Assembly (NCBI RefSeq): GCF_005281345.1
Contig: NZ_SZXJ01000101.1
Location: 167,371 to 231,370 of the forward strand
Source: Citrobacter sp. wls619
GTDB lineage: Bacteria; Pseudomonadota; Gammaproteobacteria; Enterobacterales; Enterobacteriaceae
Reading direction: 5' to 3'
DNA: 64,000 nt
The notes under the pieces are model-generated. The model saw only the letters and a program-made list of their open reading frames with translations. It had not been told where the DNA came from and searched no databases. The position numbers were made by a program, and so were the translations under genes. This document shows positions 19,654 through 28,255 of the stretch, one piece after another (positions within the stretch are counted from its first letter, which is position 1; each line of letters begins with the position of its first letter).

Positions 19654-22068
19654 TTAATTGCTGAACTGACGGAACAGCGCTTTGCCTTTTAACAGACGCG
19701 AGCCAAGCCATCCACCGCATAGGGAGAGTAGCAACGCCCCGCAGAAGGGTAATACGACCCACAGTCGCCAGTCTGGCTCCCACGGGAAATCAAACACTTT
19801 GGTTTGCAGAACCGCCAGCGCCGTTTCCGCACCGATGGCCGCCACTAGGCCGGAGACCATCCCCAACATGGCGAACTCGCACCACAGCGTAGTACGCAGC
19901 AATTTCTTACCCGCTCCCAGCGTACGCCAGACCACCAGCTCCTGATGACGCTGACGCATCCCCACCTGAACCTGCGCCAGCAGCAATAACATGCCGCAAG
20001 CGGTGACCAGAACCACCATCACTTCCAGCGCCCGGCTCACCTGCTCCAGTACCTGGCTGACCTGTTTGAGGATCGCGCCAATATCCAGCAGGCTGATGGT
20101 CGGGAATTCGCGGTTAAGCTGCGTCAACATGCCGTTGCCGTTCTCCCAGCGAAAGCTGGTCAGCCAACTTTGCGGCTGCCCGTCAAGCGCACCGGAAGGG
20201 AAGATAAAGAAGAAATTCGGTCGCAGGCTTTCCCAATCCACTTTTCGCAGGCTGCTTACCGTGGCACTGAAATCCTGGGTATCGCCCATAAAGGTCACAC
20301 GATCGCCAAGCTTCACGTTTAAGCGCTTCGCCAGCCCCTCTTCCATCGACACTTCACCCGCTTTTGGCGGCCAGCTTCCGGCGGTAATCGGGTTATGATC
20401 CGGCCGGGTATCCTGCCAGGTCAGATTCAGTTCACGATTAAGCGCCTCGTCCTGATTACCTTCGGTGGCTTTGTCATTGATCGCCGTCAGACGCGCCCGT
20501 ACGATCGGATAGAACGACTCCGGGATCACCTGATGTTCAGACAGGAACGCTTTCAGCGGCACCACCTGCTCGCTGGCGATGTTAATCAGGAAGTAGTTGG
20601 GGCTTTCTGGCGGCATTTGCTGCTGCCAGCGATCGAGCAGATCGCCACGCAGTACCAGCAGCAGCGCCAGCAGCATAAAGGAAAGCGAAAAGGCCGATAG
20701 CTGGCTCAGCGTCGACCACGGCTGGCGCAACAGTCGACTGACCGCTAAACGTAGCGGTAGCGACGTTAACGTCAGGCCACGCAGTACGTTGAGCAGCATC
20801 CAGCCCAGCACGCCGCACAAGAGCGCCAGTACAACCGCGCCGGCCAGCACCGCCCACAGCAGCATGCTCCCCCCCATCAGTCCGGCAAGCAGCGCGACCA
20901 CAACGATCAATACCACAGGCAAATAGAACTTCAGCGGCCAGACGTTGGCAACGACATCACGACGCAGTACCCGCAATGGTTGTGTCGCCAGCAGCAGCCG
21001 ATAAGGACGTAGCCCCACCAACAGGGAAATGACCGTCATGGTGCCTAATGCCCATAGCCACGGCCAGGGGCTGGCAGGCGGCAACTCGCCGGGCAGAACC
21101 GGTTTGAGCAACACCACCAGCACGCGCTCAAATAACAGGCCAAACAGCCCCCCGGTTGCACCAGACAGCACCAGCACCATCAGCCACTGTCCAATAATCA
21201 GCTTACGCAGCTGCGCCCTGCCCGCGCCGAGGGTTTTCAGAATCGCCACCAGGTCGTAACGACTACGGCAATAGTGGCTCATCGCTACAGCAACTGCAGC
21301 CACCGCCAGCAGCAGCGTTAACAATGCAGAAAGCAGCAGGAATTGTTGCGAACGCTCAAGCGATTTCCCCAGAGCCCCCTCATCCTGTTCCAGCCCATAC
21401 CAGCGCTGTTCTGGCTTCAGCTGTGGCAGCAGCCACTTTTCATAGCCTTCTAATTGCTGCGGTGTCCCGCCAAATTTATAGCGCCAGGTCACCCGGCTTC
21501 CCGGCTGGACCGCTCCCGTTTTTTCAACATCCGCCATGTTCATCATCAGACGCGGCGCTATCTGGAACGGATTAAAGCCAGAGTCAGGTTCCTGCACCAC
21601 TTCACCCGCAATGCGCAACGTGGCATCGCCAACGTCGATGGCGTCGCCGATTTTTAAGTTGAGCAGCGCCATCAAACGCGGCGCCAGCAGCACCGAGCCA
21701 GGCTGCGGTTTCAGCCCCGGCGGATGGGTCTGCAACGAGCCGTACATCGGATACACATCATCCACCGCTTTGACGTTCGCCAGTTGCAGCGTATCCTGGG
21801 CAAAAGTCATGGTGGCAAAGGTGAGCTGTTCTCCCACCTTCAGGCCACGCTGTCGCGCCTCGTCAATCCATGCTTTCGGTACTGCTCGTGAACTTTGCAG
21901 CGACCGGTCACCCGCCATAAACTCACGGCTTTGCTGGCTCAGCCCTTTTTCCATTCGGTCGCTGATGTTACCCAGCGCCAGCACACAAGCTACCGCCAGG
22001 CTCAGCGCCAGCCAGACAATCAGTAATGAAGGCGAGCGCCATTCGCGCCAGAACCAGCGTGCAATCAT
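19654..22068 (-). CDS. ybbP: YbbP, ABC transporter permease of the MacB/FtsX class
   Basis: An 804-residue inner-membrane protein, the same length as in E. coli. It has an N-terminal transmembrane helix, a large periplasmic domain, a central set of helices (about 260-480), a second periplasmic domain and C-terminal helices in which two FtsX-type domains are recognisable (GAGRAQLRKL and GAGKKLLRTTL). It pairs with the ATPase YbbA and forms a complex linked to esterase TesA in E. coli. The start at 22068 overlaps ybbA by four bases. Confidence 0.95.
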   Translation of the reverse strand: MIARWFWREWRSPSLLIVWLALSLAVACVLALGNISDRMEKGLSQQSREFMAGDRSLQSSRAVPKAWIDEARQRGLKVGEQLTFATMTFAQDTLQLANVKAVDDVYPMYGSLQTHPPGLKPQPGSVLLAPRLMALLNLKIGDAIDVGDATLRIAGEVVQEPDSGFNPFQIAPRLMMNMADVEKTGAVQPGSRVTWRYKFGGTPQQLEGYEKWLLPQLKPEQRWYGLEQDEGALGKSLERSQQFLLLSALLTLLLAVAAVAVAMSHYCRSRYDLVAILKTLGAGRAQLRKLIIGQWLMVLVLSGATGGLFGLLFERVLVVLLKPVLPGELPPASPWPWLWALGTMTVISLLVGLRPYRLLLATQPLRVLRRDVVANVWPLKFYLPVVLIVVVALLAGLMGGSMLLWAVLAGAVVLALLCGVLGWMLLNVLRGLTLTSLPLRLAVSRLLRQPWSTLSQLSAFSLSFMLLALLLVLRGDLLDRWQQQMPPESPNYFLINIASEQVVPLKAFLSEHQVIPESFYPIVRARLTAINDKATEGNQDEALNRELNLTWQDTRPDHNPITAGSWPPKAGEVSMEEGLAKRLNVKLGDRVTFMGDTQDFSATVSSLRKVDWESLRPNFFFIFPSGALDGQPQSWLTSFRWENGNGMLTQLNREFPTISLLDIGAILKQVSQVLEQVSRALEVMVVLVTACGMLLLLAQVQVGMRQRHQELVVWRTLGAGKKLLRTTLWCEFAMLGMVSGLVAAIGAETALAVLQTKVFDFPWEPDWRLWVVLPFCGALLLSLCGGWLGSRLLKGKALFRQFSN

Positions 22069-22751
22069 GCCTCCTCCTGCAACTGTCCGTTCACCAGGCG
22101 TAAACGCCGATCGCAACGCGCCGCCAACTGCGGGTCATGGGTTACCAGAATCAGGGTGGTACCGTGTTCCCGGTTCAGAGAAAACAGCAGGTCGGCGATT
22201 TTGTCTCCGGTCTGGCGGTCCAGATTGCCCGTTGGTTCATCGGCAAACAGCACGTCAGGGCGACCGTTAAAGGCCCGCGCCAACGCCACGCGCTGCTGCT
22301 CCCCGCCGGAAAGCTGGGCCGGAAGATGGTCGAGCCGTTTCCCCAACCCCAATTGTTCAAGCAGCGTTTTCGCACCATCGCGGCTTTTCCCACTGTGTTC
22401 TCCCCGCAACAGTGCAGGAAGCTCAACGTTCTCCAGTGCGTTCAGCGTGGGAATTAACATGAATGACTGGAAGACAAAGCCAACATGTCGCGCCCGTAAC
22501 TGCGCCCGGGCCTCTTCGTCCATGGTGTGCAGCGCCTGCCCCACCAGACTCACTTCACCGCTGGAGCCATCGTCCAGCCCGGCAAGGATCGCCAGTAGCG
22601 TGGATTTCCCCGATCCTGATTCGCCGATCAGCGCAATGGTCTCGGCGCGTTTGACAACCAGTTCAACTCCGGTAAGGATGGATAGCTCGTGATCACCCTG
22701 ACCGACGGATTTCTTAAGATGATGAACTTCAACAATGTTTTCCGCTGGCAT
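22065..22751 (-). CDS. ybbA: YbbA, ABC transporter ATPase
   Basis: A 228-residue LolD/MacB-type ATPase. Walker A GESGSGKST is at 43-51, the signature LSGGEQQRVALARA near 146 and Walker B VLFADEPTGNLD near 168, followed by a THD switch histidine. It powers YbbP, which overlaps its stop by four bases. Its start region overlaps the start of divergent tesA by 33 bases, an arrangement also seen in E. coli. Confidence 0.95.
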   Translation of the reverse strand: MPAENIVEVHHLKKSVGQGDHELSILTGVELVVKRAETIALIGESGSGKSTLLAILAGLDDGSSGEVSLVGQALHTMDEEARAQLRARHVGFVFQSFMLIPTLNALENVELPALLRGEHSGKSRDGAKTLLEQLGLGKRLDHLPAQLSGGEQQRVALARAFNGRPDVLFADEPTGNLDRQTGDKIADLLFSLNREHGTTLILVTHDPQLAARCDRRLRLVNGQLQEEA

Positions 22752-23336
22752 TTGCCTTTCCTGTTCCTGGTTCTGTTAACTTTCCGCGCCGCCGCGGCGG
22801 ACACGTTATTAATTCTGGGTGACAGCCTGAGCGCCGGATACCGTATGTCAGCCAGTGCGGCGTGGCCTGCACTGCTTAATGATAAATGGCACAGCAAAAC
22901 ACCGGTGGTAAATGCCAGTATTAGCGGCGATACCTCGCAGCAGGGTCTGGCCCGTCTGCCCGCATTACTGAAACAACATCAGCCGCGCTGGGTGCTGGTC
23001 GAACTGGGTGGCAATGATGGCCTGCGCGGGTTTGCGCCTGCCCAAACTGAACAAACCCTGCGTACCATTTTGCAGGACGTAAAAGCGGCGAATGCCGAAC
23101 CGCTGCTGATGCAAATTCGTCTGCCAGCTAACTACGGTCGCCGTTATAATGAAACCTTTAGCGCGATGTATCCCAAGCTTGCCAAAGAGTTTGATATTCC
23201 TCTGCTGCCCTTTTTTATGGAAGAGGTCTATCTGAAACCCCAGTGGATGCAGGATGATGGTATCCATCCTAATCGTGACGCCCAGCCGTTTATTGCCGAC
23301 TGGATGGCGAAACAATTGACCCCTTTTCTATCCTAA
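22719..23336 (+). CDS. tesA: TesA, periplasmic thioesterase I / lysophospholipase L1
   Basis: A 205-residue SGNH hydrolase exported to the periplasm. The signal peptide ends at Ala26 and the mature enzyme starts ADTLLILGDSLS with catalytic Ser10 (mature numbering). Block III GGNDG and block V DGIHPN supply the remaining SGNH residues. It cleaves acyl-CoA, lysophospholipid and ester substrates. The ATG at 22719 gives the known signal peptide; an in-frame ATG ten codons earlier is less likely. It diverges from ybbA with overlapping 5' ends. Confidence 0.96.
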   Translation: MMNFNNVFRWHLPFLFLVLLTFRAAAADTLLILGDSLSAGYRMSASAAWPALLNDKWHSKTPVVNASISGDTSQQGLARLPALLKQHQPRWVLVELGGNDGLRGFAPAQTEQTLRTILQDVKAANAEPLLMQIRLPANYGRRYNETFSAMYPKLAKEFDIPLLPFFMEEVYLKPQWMQDDGIHPNRDAQPFIADWMAKQLTPFLS

Positions 23337-23454
23337 ATAGTTCGAGTTGCATGAAGGCGGCAAGTGAGAGAGTCTCCAGGAGCATAGATAACTATGTGAC
23401 TGGAGTGAGCGAGCGTAGCCAACGCACAGACAACTTGAAGTATGACGGATATAG
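23336..23454. repeat. ERIC element between tesA and ybbO
   Basis: About 120 bases match the enterobacterial repetitive intergenic consensus. Recognisable parts are CTCCAGGAGC, the central palindrome, TGTGACTGGAGTGAGCG, GCCAACGCACA and CAACTTGAAGTATGACGG. The central stem is altered on both arms (CTCCAG..CTGGAG) so that pairing is kept. Confidence 0.85.
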
Positions 23455-23499
23455 TAAATCACGACTCGTAAATCAACGGAGATCCTGACAGGTAAAGTT

Positions 23500-24270
23500 A
23501 TGCAAAAATCGGTCTTAATAACAGGATGTTCCAGTGGTATTGGCCTGGAAAGTGCGCTTGAGCTTAAACGCCAGGGTTTTCGAATTCTGGCTGGCTGCCG
23601 CAAACCTGAGGATGTCGCGCGCATGAACGGCATGGGATTCACCGGCATATTGCTGGATCTCGACTCACCAGAAAGCGTGGATCGCGCCGCCGATGAGGCG
23701 ATCGCCCTGACCGATAACCGTTTGTATGGGATCTTTAACAACGCCGGATTCGGCGTTTACGGCCCACTGTCCACCATCAGCCGCGAGCAAATGGAACAGC
23801 AGTTTTCCGCCAACTTTTTTGGCGCACATCAGCTCACCATGCGCCTGCTACCTGCTATGTTACCTCATGGCGAAGGGCGTATTGTGATGACCTCTTCAGT
23901 CATGGGATTAATTTCCACGCCAGGGCGCGGCGCGTATGCCGCCAGCAAATATGCGCTGGAAGCCTGGTCCGATGCGCTACGGATGGAACTTCGCCATAGC
24001 GGAATTAAGGTCAGCCTGATTGAACCCGGCCCCATTCGCACCCGCTTTACTGAAAACGTCAACCAGACCCAGAGTGATAAGCCCGTCGAGAATCCCGGTA
24101 TTGCTGCACGGTTTACATTGGGTCCGGAGGCCGTTGTCGCCAAAGTGCGCCATGCTTTTGAGAGCGACAAACCCAAATTGCGTTATCCCGTTACGCTGGT
24201 GACCTGGGCTGTGACGTTGCTTAAACGTCTGCTGCCGGGCCGCGCAATGGACAAAATTTTACACGGCTGA
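23500..24270 (+). CDS. ybbO: YbbO, short-chain dehydrogenase/reductase
   Basis: A 256-residue NADP-type SDR. The cofactor motif is TGCSSGIG near residue 8, NNAGFG is near 84, the catalytic Ser lies in VMTSSVMG, and the YAASK pair (Tyr-x-x-x-Lys) is near 147. The E. coli homologue reduces aldehydes, including long-chain fatty aldehydes; the physiological substrate is not settled. It lies between tesA and cnoX in the same direction. The intervening ERIC element may affect the tesA message. Confidence 0.93.
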   Translation: MQKSVLITGCSSGIGLESALELKRQGFRILAGCRKPEDVARMNGMGFTGILLDLDSPESVDRAADEAIALTDNRLYGIFNNAGFGVYGPLSTISREQMEQQFSANFFGAHQLTMRLLPAMLPHGEGRIVMTSSVMGLISTPGRGAYAASKYALEAWSDALRMELRHSGIKVSLIEPGPIRTRFTENVNQTQSDKPVENPGIAARFTLGPEAVVAKVRHAFESDKPKLRYPVTLVTWAVTLLKRLLPGRAMDKILHG

Positions 24271-24329
24271 GTTGAAGCCTGCTCGTCAGCCCCCATGTAG
24301 AAACAAATAGACGAATAGAGAGTGACTCC

Positions 24330-25184
24330 ATGTCCGCACAAAATATTGTCAATATTAACGAATCAAATCTGCAGCAGACCCTTGAATTGTCGATGACCAC
24401 GCCGGTCCTGTTCTATTTTTGGTCTGAGCGCAGCCAGCATTGTCTGCAATTAACGCCGGTACTGGAGAGCCTTGCTGCACAGTACAACGGCCAGTTTATT
24501 CTCGCTAAGCTGGACTGCGACGCCGAGCAGATGATCGCCTCCCAGTTTGGTCTGCGCGCGATCCCAACGGTTTATCTGTTCCAGAACGGTCAGCCGGTCG
24601 ATGGCTTCCAGGGACCGCAGCCGGAAGAGGTTATCCGTGCGCTGCTGGAAAAAGTATTGCCGAGTGAAGAAGAGCTGAAGGCACGTCAGGCAATTGAGTT
24701 TATTGAAGCGGGTAACCACGCCGACGCCCTGCCGCTGTTGAAAGAAGCGTGGCAAATCTCCAATCAGAGCAGTGAAATTGGTCTGCTGCTGGCGGAAACG
24801 CAAATCGCGCTGAATCGTACTGAAGATGCCGAAGCTGTACTCAAAACCATTCCATTGCAGGATCAGGATACCCGTTATCAGGGGCTGGTCGCGCAAATTG
24901 AACTGCTGAAGCAGGCCGCAGATACGCCAGAAATTCAGCAGTTACAGCAACAAGTTACGAATAACCCGCAGGATGCAACACTGGCAACGCAGCTGGCTAT
25001 TCAATTGCACCAGGTTGGACGTAACGAAGAAGCGCTGGAACTCCTGTTCAGCCATTTGAAGAAAGATCTCGCGGCGGCTGATGGTCAGGCACGTAAGACC
25101 TTCCAGGAGATCCTCGCGGCGCTGGGTACCGGTGATGCGCTGGCGTCAAAATATCGTCGTCAGCTGTACGCACTGTTGTACTAA
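24330..25184 (+). CDS. cnoX: CnoX (YbbN), chaperedoxin
   Basis: A 284-residue cytosolic protein. The thioredoxin-like domain (about 1-110) carries SQHC in place of the redox CGPC, so it lacks the usual disulfide pair. It is followed by TPR-like helices (about 120-284). In E. coli CnoX binds unfolding proteins under hypochlorous acid stress, protects their thiols and passes them to GroEL or DnaK. The same Ser-x-x-Cys is present here, so this is the family state and not a mutation. Confidence 0.95.
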   Translation: MSAQNIVNINESNLQQTLELSMTTPVLFYFWSERSQHCLQLTPVLESLAAQYNGQFILAKLDCDAEQMIASQFGLRAIPTVYLFQNGQPVDGFQGPQPEEVIRALLEKVLPSEEELKARQAIEFIEAGNHADALPLLKEAWQISNQSSEIGLLLAETQIALNRTEDAEAVLKTIPLQDQDTRYQGLVAQIELLKQAADTPEIQQLQQQVTNNPQDATLATQLAIQLHQVGRNEEALELLFSHLKKDLAAADGQARKTFQEILAALGTGDALASKYRRQLYALLY

Positions 25185-25198
25185 TCGGTTTCTTTTGC

Positions 25199-25280
25199 CC
25201 GCAGGCGCTGTGCTTATCGGGCCGACAAATACCACTCTCGTCGGCCGGATAAGCGGTAGCCGGTAGCCGCTATCCGGCAT
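25199..25280. repeat. REP cluster between cnoX and fetB
   Basis: Several REP-type arms (TTATCGGGCCGAC, GTCGGCCGGATAAGCG, CGCTATCCGGCATC) lie between the convergent stops of cnoX and fetB. Confidence 0.7.
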
Positions 25281-25284
25281 CACA

Positions 25285-26064
25285 TCACGGTTTCTTTAAT
25301 GGCGTCACCACCAACTGGTGGCGTGAATTATAGAACTTCCGATAGGTTAAATAGCAGGCGATAATGGTCGACAGGCTGGCGGTAGAAAGCAGCATAAACG
25401 TCACCATAATCTGGTACTTAATCGCTTTTACCGGATCGATACCGGCAAAGATCAATCCTGACATCATCCCCGGCAAACTCACCAGTCCGACGGTTTTCGC
25501 GGAGTCGATCGTTGGGATCAGCGATGCGCGAATACTGTCCCGAATAAGCGGTGCGGACGCGACTTTCGGCGTCGCGCCGAGGCTTAATTTCTCCTGAATT
25601 TGCTGCTGCTCGCTGCTAAAACGCTGCCCCAGGTTGTTGTAACATAACCCGACGGCCACCATCGCATTCCCGGCGATCATGCCGGAAATCGGGATCACCT
25701 GCATCGGTGCAAACTCGATGGAGCCTGACAGTACCAAAACGGCCAGCGTGACTCCCGCCCCCGAGGTAATGGCGATAAATGAGGAGATAAAAGCCTTATC
25801 AATATATTTACTGCGTTTTTGCGCGTTATATGCGGCGTTAAAGCAGATAAACAGCACCATCACTAAGGTCAGAATGCTGTGGTTGACGCCGAAAATATAT
25901 TTCAGCACATAGCCTACGATAATAAGCTGGACAACCGCCCGGCAAACGCTCCAGAGAATATCTTTTTCCAGTGCCAGTTTTTCTTTGTGGCTGATCAGCA
26001 TCGCCACCACCACCAGCATCATCGCTAACGCCAGTGATTCATTGGTAATATTATGCTCATTCAT
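25285..26064 (-). CDS. fetB: FetB, putative iron exporter permease
   Basis: A 259-residue inner-membrane protein of the UPF0014 family with about six to seven transmembrane segments. Family-typical stretches are GLCYNNLGQR and VGLVSLPGMMSGLIFAG. With FetA it has been linked to iron export and resistance to peroxide stress in E. coli. It overlaps the fetA stop by eight bases, so the two are translated together. Confidence 0.94.
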   Translation of the reverse strand: MNEHNITNESLALAMMLVVVAMLISHKEKLALEKDILWSVCRAVVQLIIVGYVLKYIFGVNHSILTLVMVLFICFNAAYNAQKRSKYIDKAFISSFIAITSGAGVTLAVLVLSGSIEFAPMQVIPISGMIAGNAMVAVGLCYNNLGQRFSSEQQQIQEKLSLGATPKVASAPLIRDSIRASLIPTIDSAKTVGLVSLPGMMSGLIFAGIDPVKAIKYQIMVTFMLLSTASLSTIIACYLTYRKFYNSRHQLVVTPLKKP

Positions 26065-26728
26065 TGCTTACTTCCTGCATTTCTCCGGCATGCGGCTGAA
26101 GGATAATGACATTATCCGCATGATTAATTTCATCTTTGTCGTGCGTCACCCACAGCACAGCAATATTCTTATCGCGCACATAGCGGTGAATTAGCTCATT
26201 CACATTCCGTTTGTTGGCTTCATCCAGCGCGCTGGTGATTTCATCGAGCAGCAGGATTTTCGGCAAAAACTGCAAATTACGCATTAACGAGACGCGCTGC
26301 TTTTCGCCGCCAGACAGCTCATTGATGTTTTTTTTGAGGATTGCCTCGGGTAACTCAAATCGGGCCAGATCGGCCAAAAACACATCCGGATCCGGACGTT
26401 TGTCGCGGATTTGCCAGGGGAAAATGAGGTTGTCGTAGACGGTATCACCAAACAAAGCGGGCGTTTGTGCGCAATAGGAGACCTGCTGACGATACGCTTC
26501 CGGCTTGAGGGTCGTTATCTCCTTCCCCTCAAAGATAATCTCACCCGCACTCGGGCTAATTAACGATGCAACAATTTTCAACAACGTGCTTTTACCGCAA
26601 CCGGACTGGCCGGTAATCAGCTTAAATTCTCCGGCATTAAGATTAAAACTGATGTTATTAAGAATTTTCGTTGTTCCCGCCTGCCAGGCGACATTCTTTA
26701 ACTGAAGCAGCATTCTGCTTTCTTCCAT
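26057..26728 (-). CDS. fetA: FetA, ABC-type iron export ATPase
   Basis: A 223-residue ABC ATPase. It has Walker A GQSGCGKST near 39-47, signature LSGGEKQRVSLMRN and Walker B ILLLDEITSALDE. It energises FetB. The ATG at 26728 has AGGGA six bases upstream and is preferred to an in-frame TTG two codons earlier. The gene is divergent from qmcA over about 135 bases. Confidence 0.93.
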   Translation of the reverse strand: MEESRMLLQLKNVAWQAGTTKILNNISFNLNAGEFKLITGQSGCGKSTLLKIVASLISPSAGEIIFEGKEITTLKPEAYRQQVSYCAQTPALFGDTVYDNLIFPWQIRDKRPDPDVFLADLARFELPEAILKKNINELSGGEKQRVSLMRNLQFLPKILLLDEITSALDEANKRNVNELIHRYVRDKNIAVLWVTHDKDEINHADNVIILQPHAGEMQEVSNE

Positions 26729-26862
26729 TACCAATCCCTTTTTTACCTCTTTCGTGCAGACAGTCTATCCCTGTAATTTATTATAGGGGAGCCCACCTTG
26801 ATAAATCGGGTATAATTTGATTAATGAGGCAGTAAAGGACAGCACAACAGGAGGTTTCATCA

Positions 26863-27780
26863 ATGCTCATTTTTATTCCTATTCTTATTTTTGTCGCGCT
26901 GGTCATCGTCGGCGCGGGCGTCAAAATCGTCCCGCAGGGATATCAGTGGACGGTAGAGCGTTTTGGCCGTTACACCAAAACCCTACAACCGGGTTTAAGT
27001 CTTGTTGTACCGTTCATGGACCGTATTGGTCGTAAGATCAATATGATGGAACAGGTGCTTGATATCCCCTCTCAGGAAGTCATCTCCAAAGACAACGCTA
27101 ACGTTGCCATTGATGCCGTGTGCTTTATTCAGGTCATCGACGCGCCAAAGGCGGCGTATGAAGTCAGCAACCTGGAACTGGCGATCATCAACCTGACCAT
27201 GACCAACATCCGTACCGTTCTTGGCTCAATGGAGCTCGATGAAATGCTCTCCCAGCGCGACAACATCAACACGCGCCTGCTGCATATCGTTGATGAAGCC
27301 ACCAATCCCTGGGGCATCAAAATCACCCGTATTGAGATCCGCGACGTGCGCCCTCCGGCAGAGCTTATCGATGCGATGAACGCGCAGATGAAAGCAGAGC
27401 GTACCAAGCGTGCCTACATTCTTGAAGCCGAGGGGATCCGTCAGGCGGAGATCGTCAAGGCCGAAGGTGAGAAACAGTCGAAGATCCTGAAAGCAGAAGG
27501 TGAACGTCAGTCCGCTTTCTTACAGGCCGAGGCACGTGAACGTTCAGCGGAAGCGGAAGCTCGTGCAACGCAGATGGTATCTGAAGCCATTGCCGCTGGG
27601 GACATTCAGGCTGTGAACTACTTTGTGGCACAGAAATACACCGAAGCGCTGCAACATATCGGTTCGTCGAATAACAGCAAAGTGGTGATGATGCCGCTGG
27701 ATGCCAGCAGCCTGATGGGCTCCATCGCCGGGATCACTGAGCTGATTAAGGACAGCGCCAGCGAACGGAAAAAATCATGA
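26863..27780 (+). CDS. qmcA: QmcA, SPFH/stomatin-like membrane protein
   Basis: A 305-residue protein. An N-terminal membrane segment (about 2-20) leads into an SPFH/band-7 domain (about 22-180: [31 protein letters not shown]) and a charged Glu/Ala-rich coiled coil (about 190-245, repeats of [18 protein letters not shown]). SPFH proteins form large rings that organise membrane microdomains and protease complexes such as FtsH. It is paired with the NfeD protein YbbJ by a four-base overlap, the usual partnership. Confidence 0.96.
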   Translation: MLIFIPILIFVALVIVGAGVKIVPQGYQWTVERFGRYTKTLQPGLSLVVPFMDRIGRKINMMEQVLDIPSQEVISKDNANVAIDAVCFIQVIDAPKAAYEVSNLELAIINLTMTNIRTVLGSMELDEMLSQRDNINTRLLHIVDEATNPWGIKITRIEIRDVRPPAELIDAMNAQMKAERTKRAYILEAEGIRQAEIVKAEGEKQSKILKAEGERQSAFLQAEARERSAEAEARATQMVSEAIAAGDIQAVNYFVAQKYTEALQHIGSSNNSKVVMMPLDASSLMGSIAGITELIKDSASERKKS

Positions 27781-28235
27781 TAGCGATGATTCTGGTTCAC
27801 CCACATATCTTCTGGCTTAGCCTCGGGGGTCTGCTATTGGCCGCCGAGATGCTGGGCGGTAACGGTTATCTGCTATGGAGCGGTGTAGCGGCGGTGATAA
27901 CCGGGCTGGTTATCTGGCTCGTACCGCTCGACTGGGCGTGGCAGGGAGCAATGTTCGCCGTATTAACACTGCTGGCAGCCTGGTTGTGGTGGAAATGGCT
28001 GGCGAAGCGCGTGCAAGAGCAGAAACCGGCCGACAGTCATCTTAATCAGCGCGGACAACAGCTAGTTGGTCGTCGGTTTACACTGGAAACCGGGCTGGTC
28101 AATGGTCGCGGGCATATGCGCGTCGGCGACAGCTCGTGGCCCGTCAGCGCCAATGATGACTTAAGCGCCGGAACACACGTTGAAGTGGTTGCCGTTGAAG
28201 GCATAACTCTGGTAATCAAAGCCGTATCACCATAA
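27777..28235 (+). CDS. ybbJ: YbbJ, NfeD-like inner-membrane protein
   Basis: A 152-residue protein. Two to three transmembrane helices (about 7-75) are followed by an OB-fold NfeD domain (about 85-150: [31 protein letters not shown]). NfeD proteins partner with SPFH proteins. Its start overlaps the qmcA stop. A further gene follows after only 20 bases, so the transcript probably continues into the two uncharacterised genes. Confidence 0.94.
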   Translation: MIAMILVHPHIFWLSLGGLLLAAEMLGGNGYLLWSGVAAVITGLVIWLVPLDWAWQGAMFAVLTLLAAWLWWKWLAKRVQEQKPADSHLNQRGQQLVGRRFTLETGLVNGRGHMRVGDSSWPVSANDDLSAGTHVEVVAVEGITLVIKAVSP

Positions 28236-28255
28236 AACAGACAGGAAATAAGACT

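Noticed and set aside
24330-24480. Loss of the thioredoxin CGPC motif in cnoX as a possible inactivating mutation
   Set aside because: Ser-x-x-Cys is the normal state of this chaperedoxin in E. coli too.
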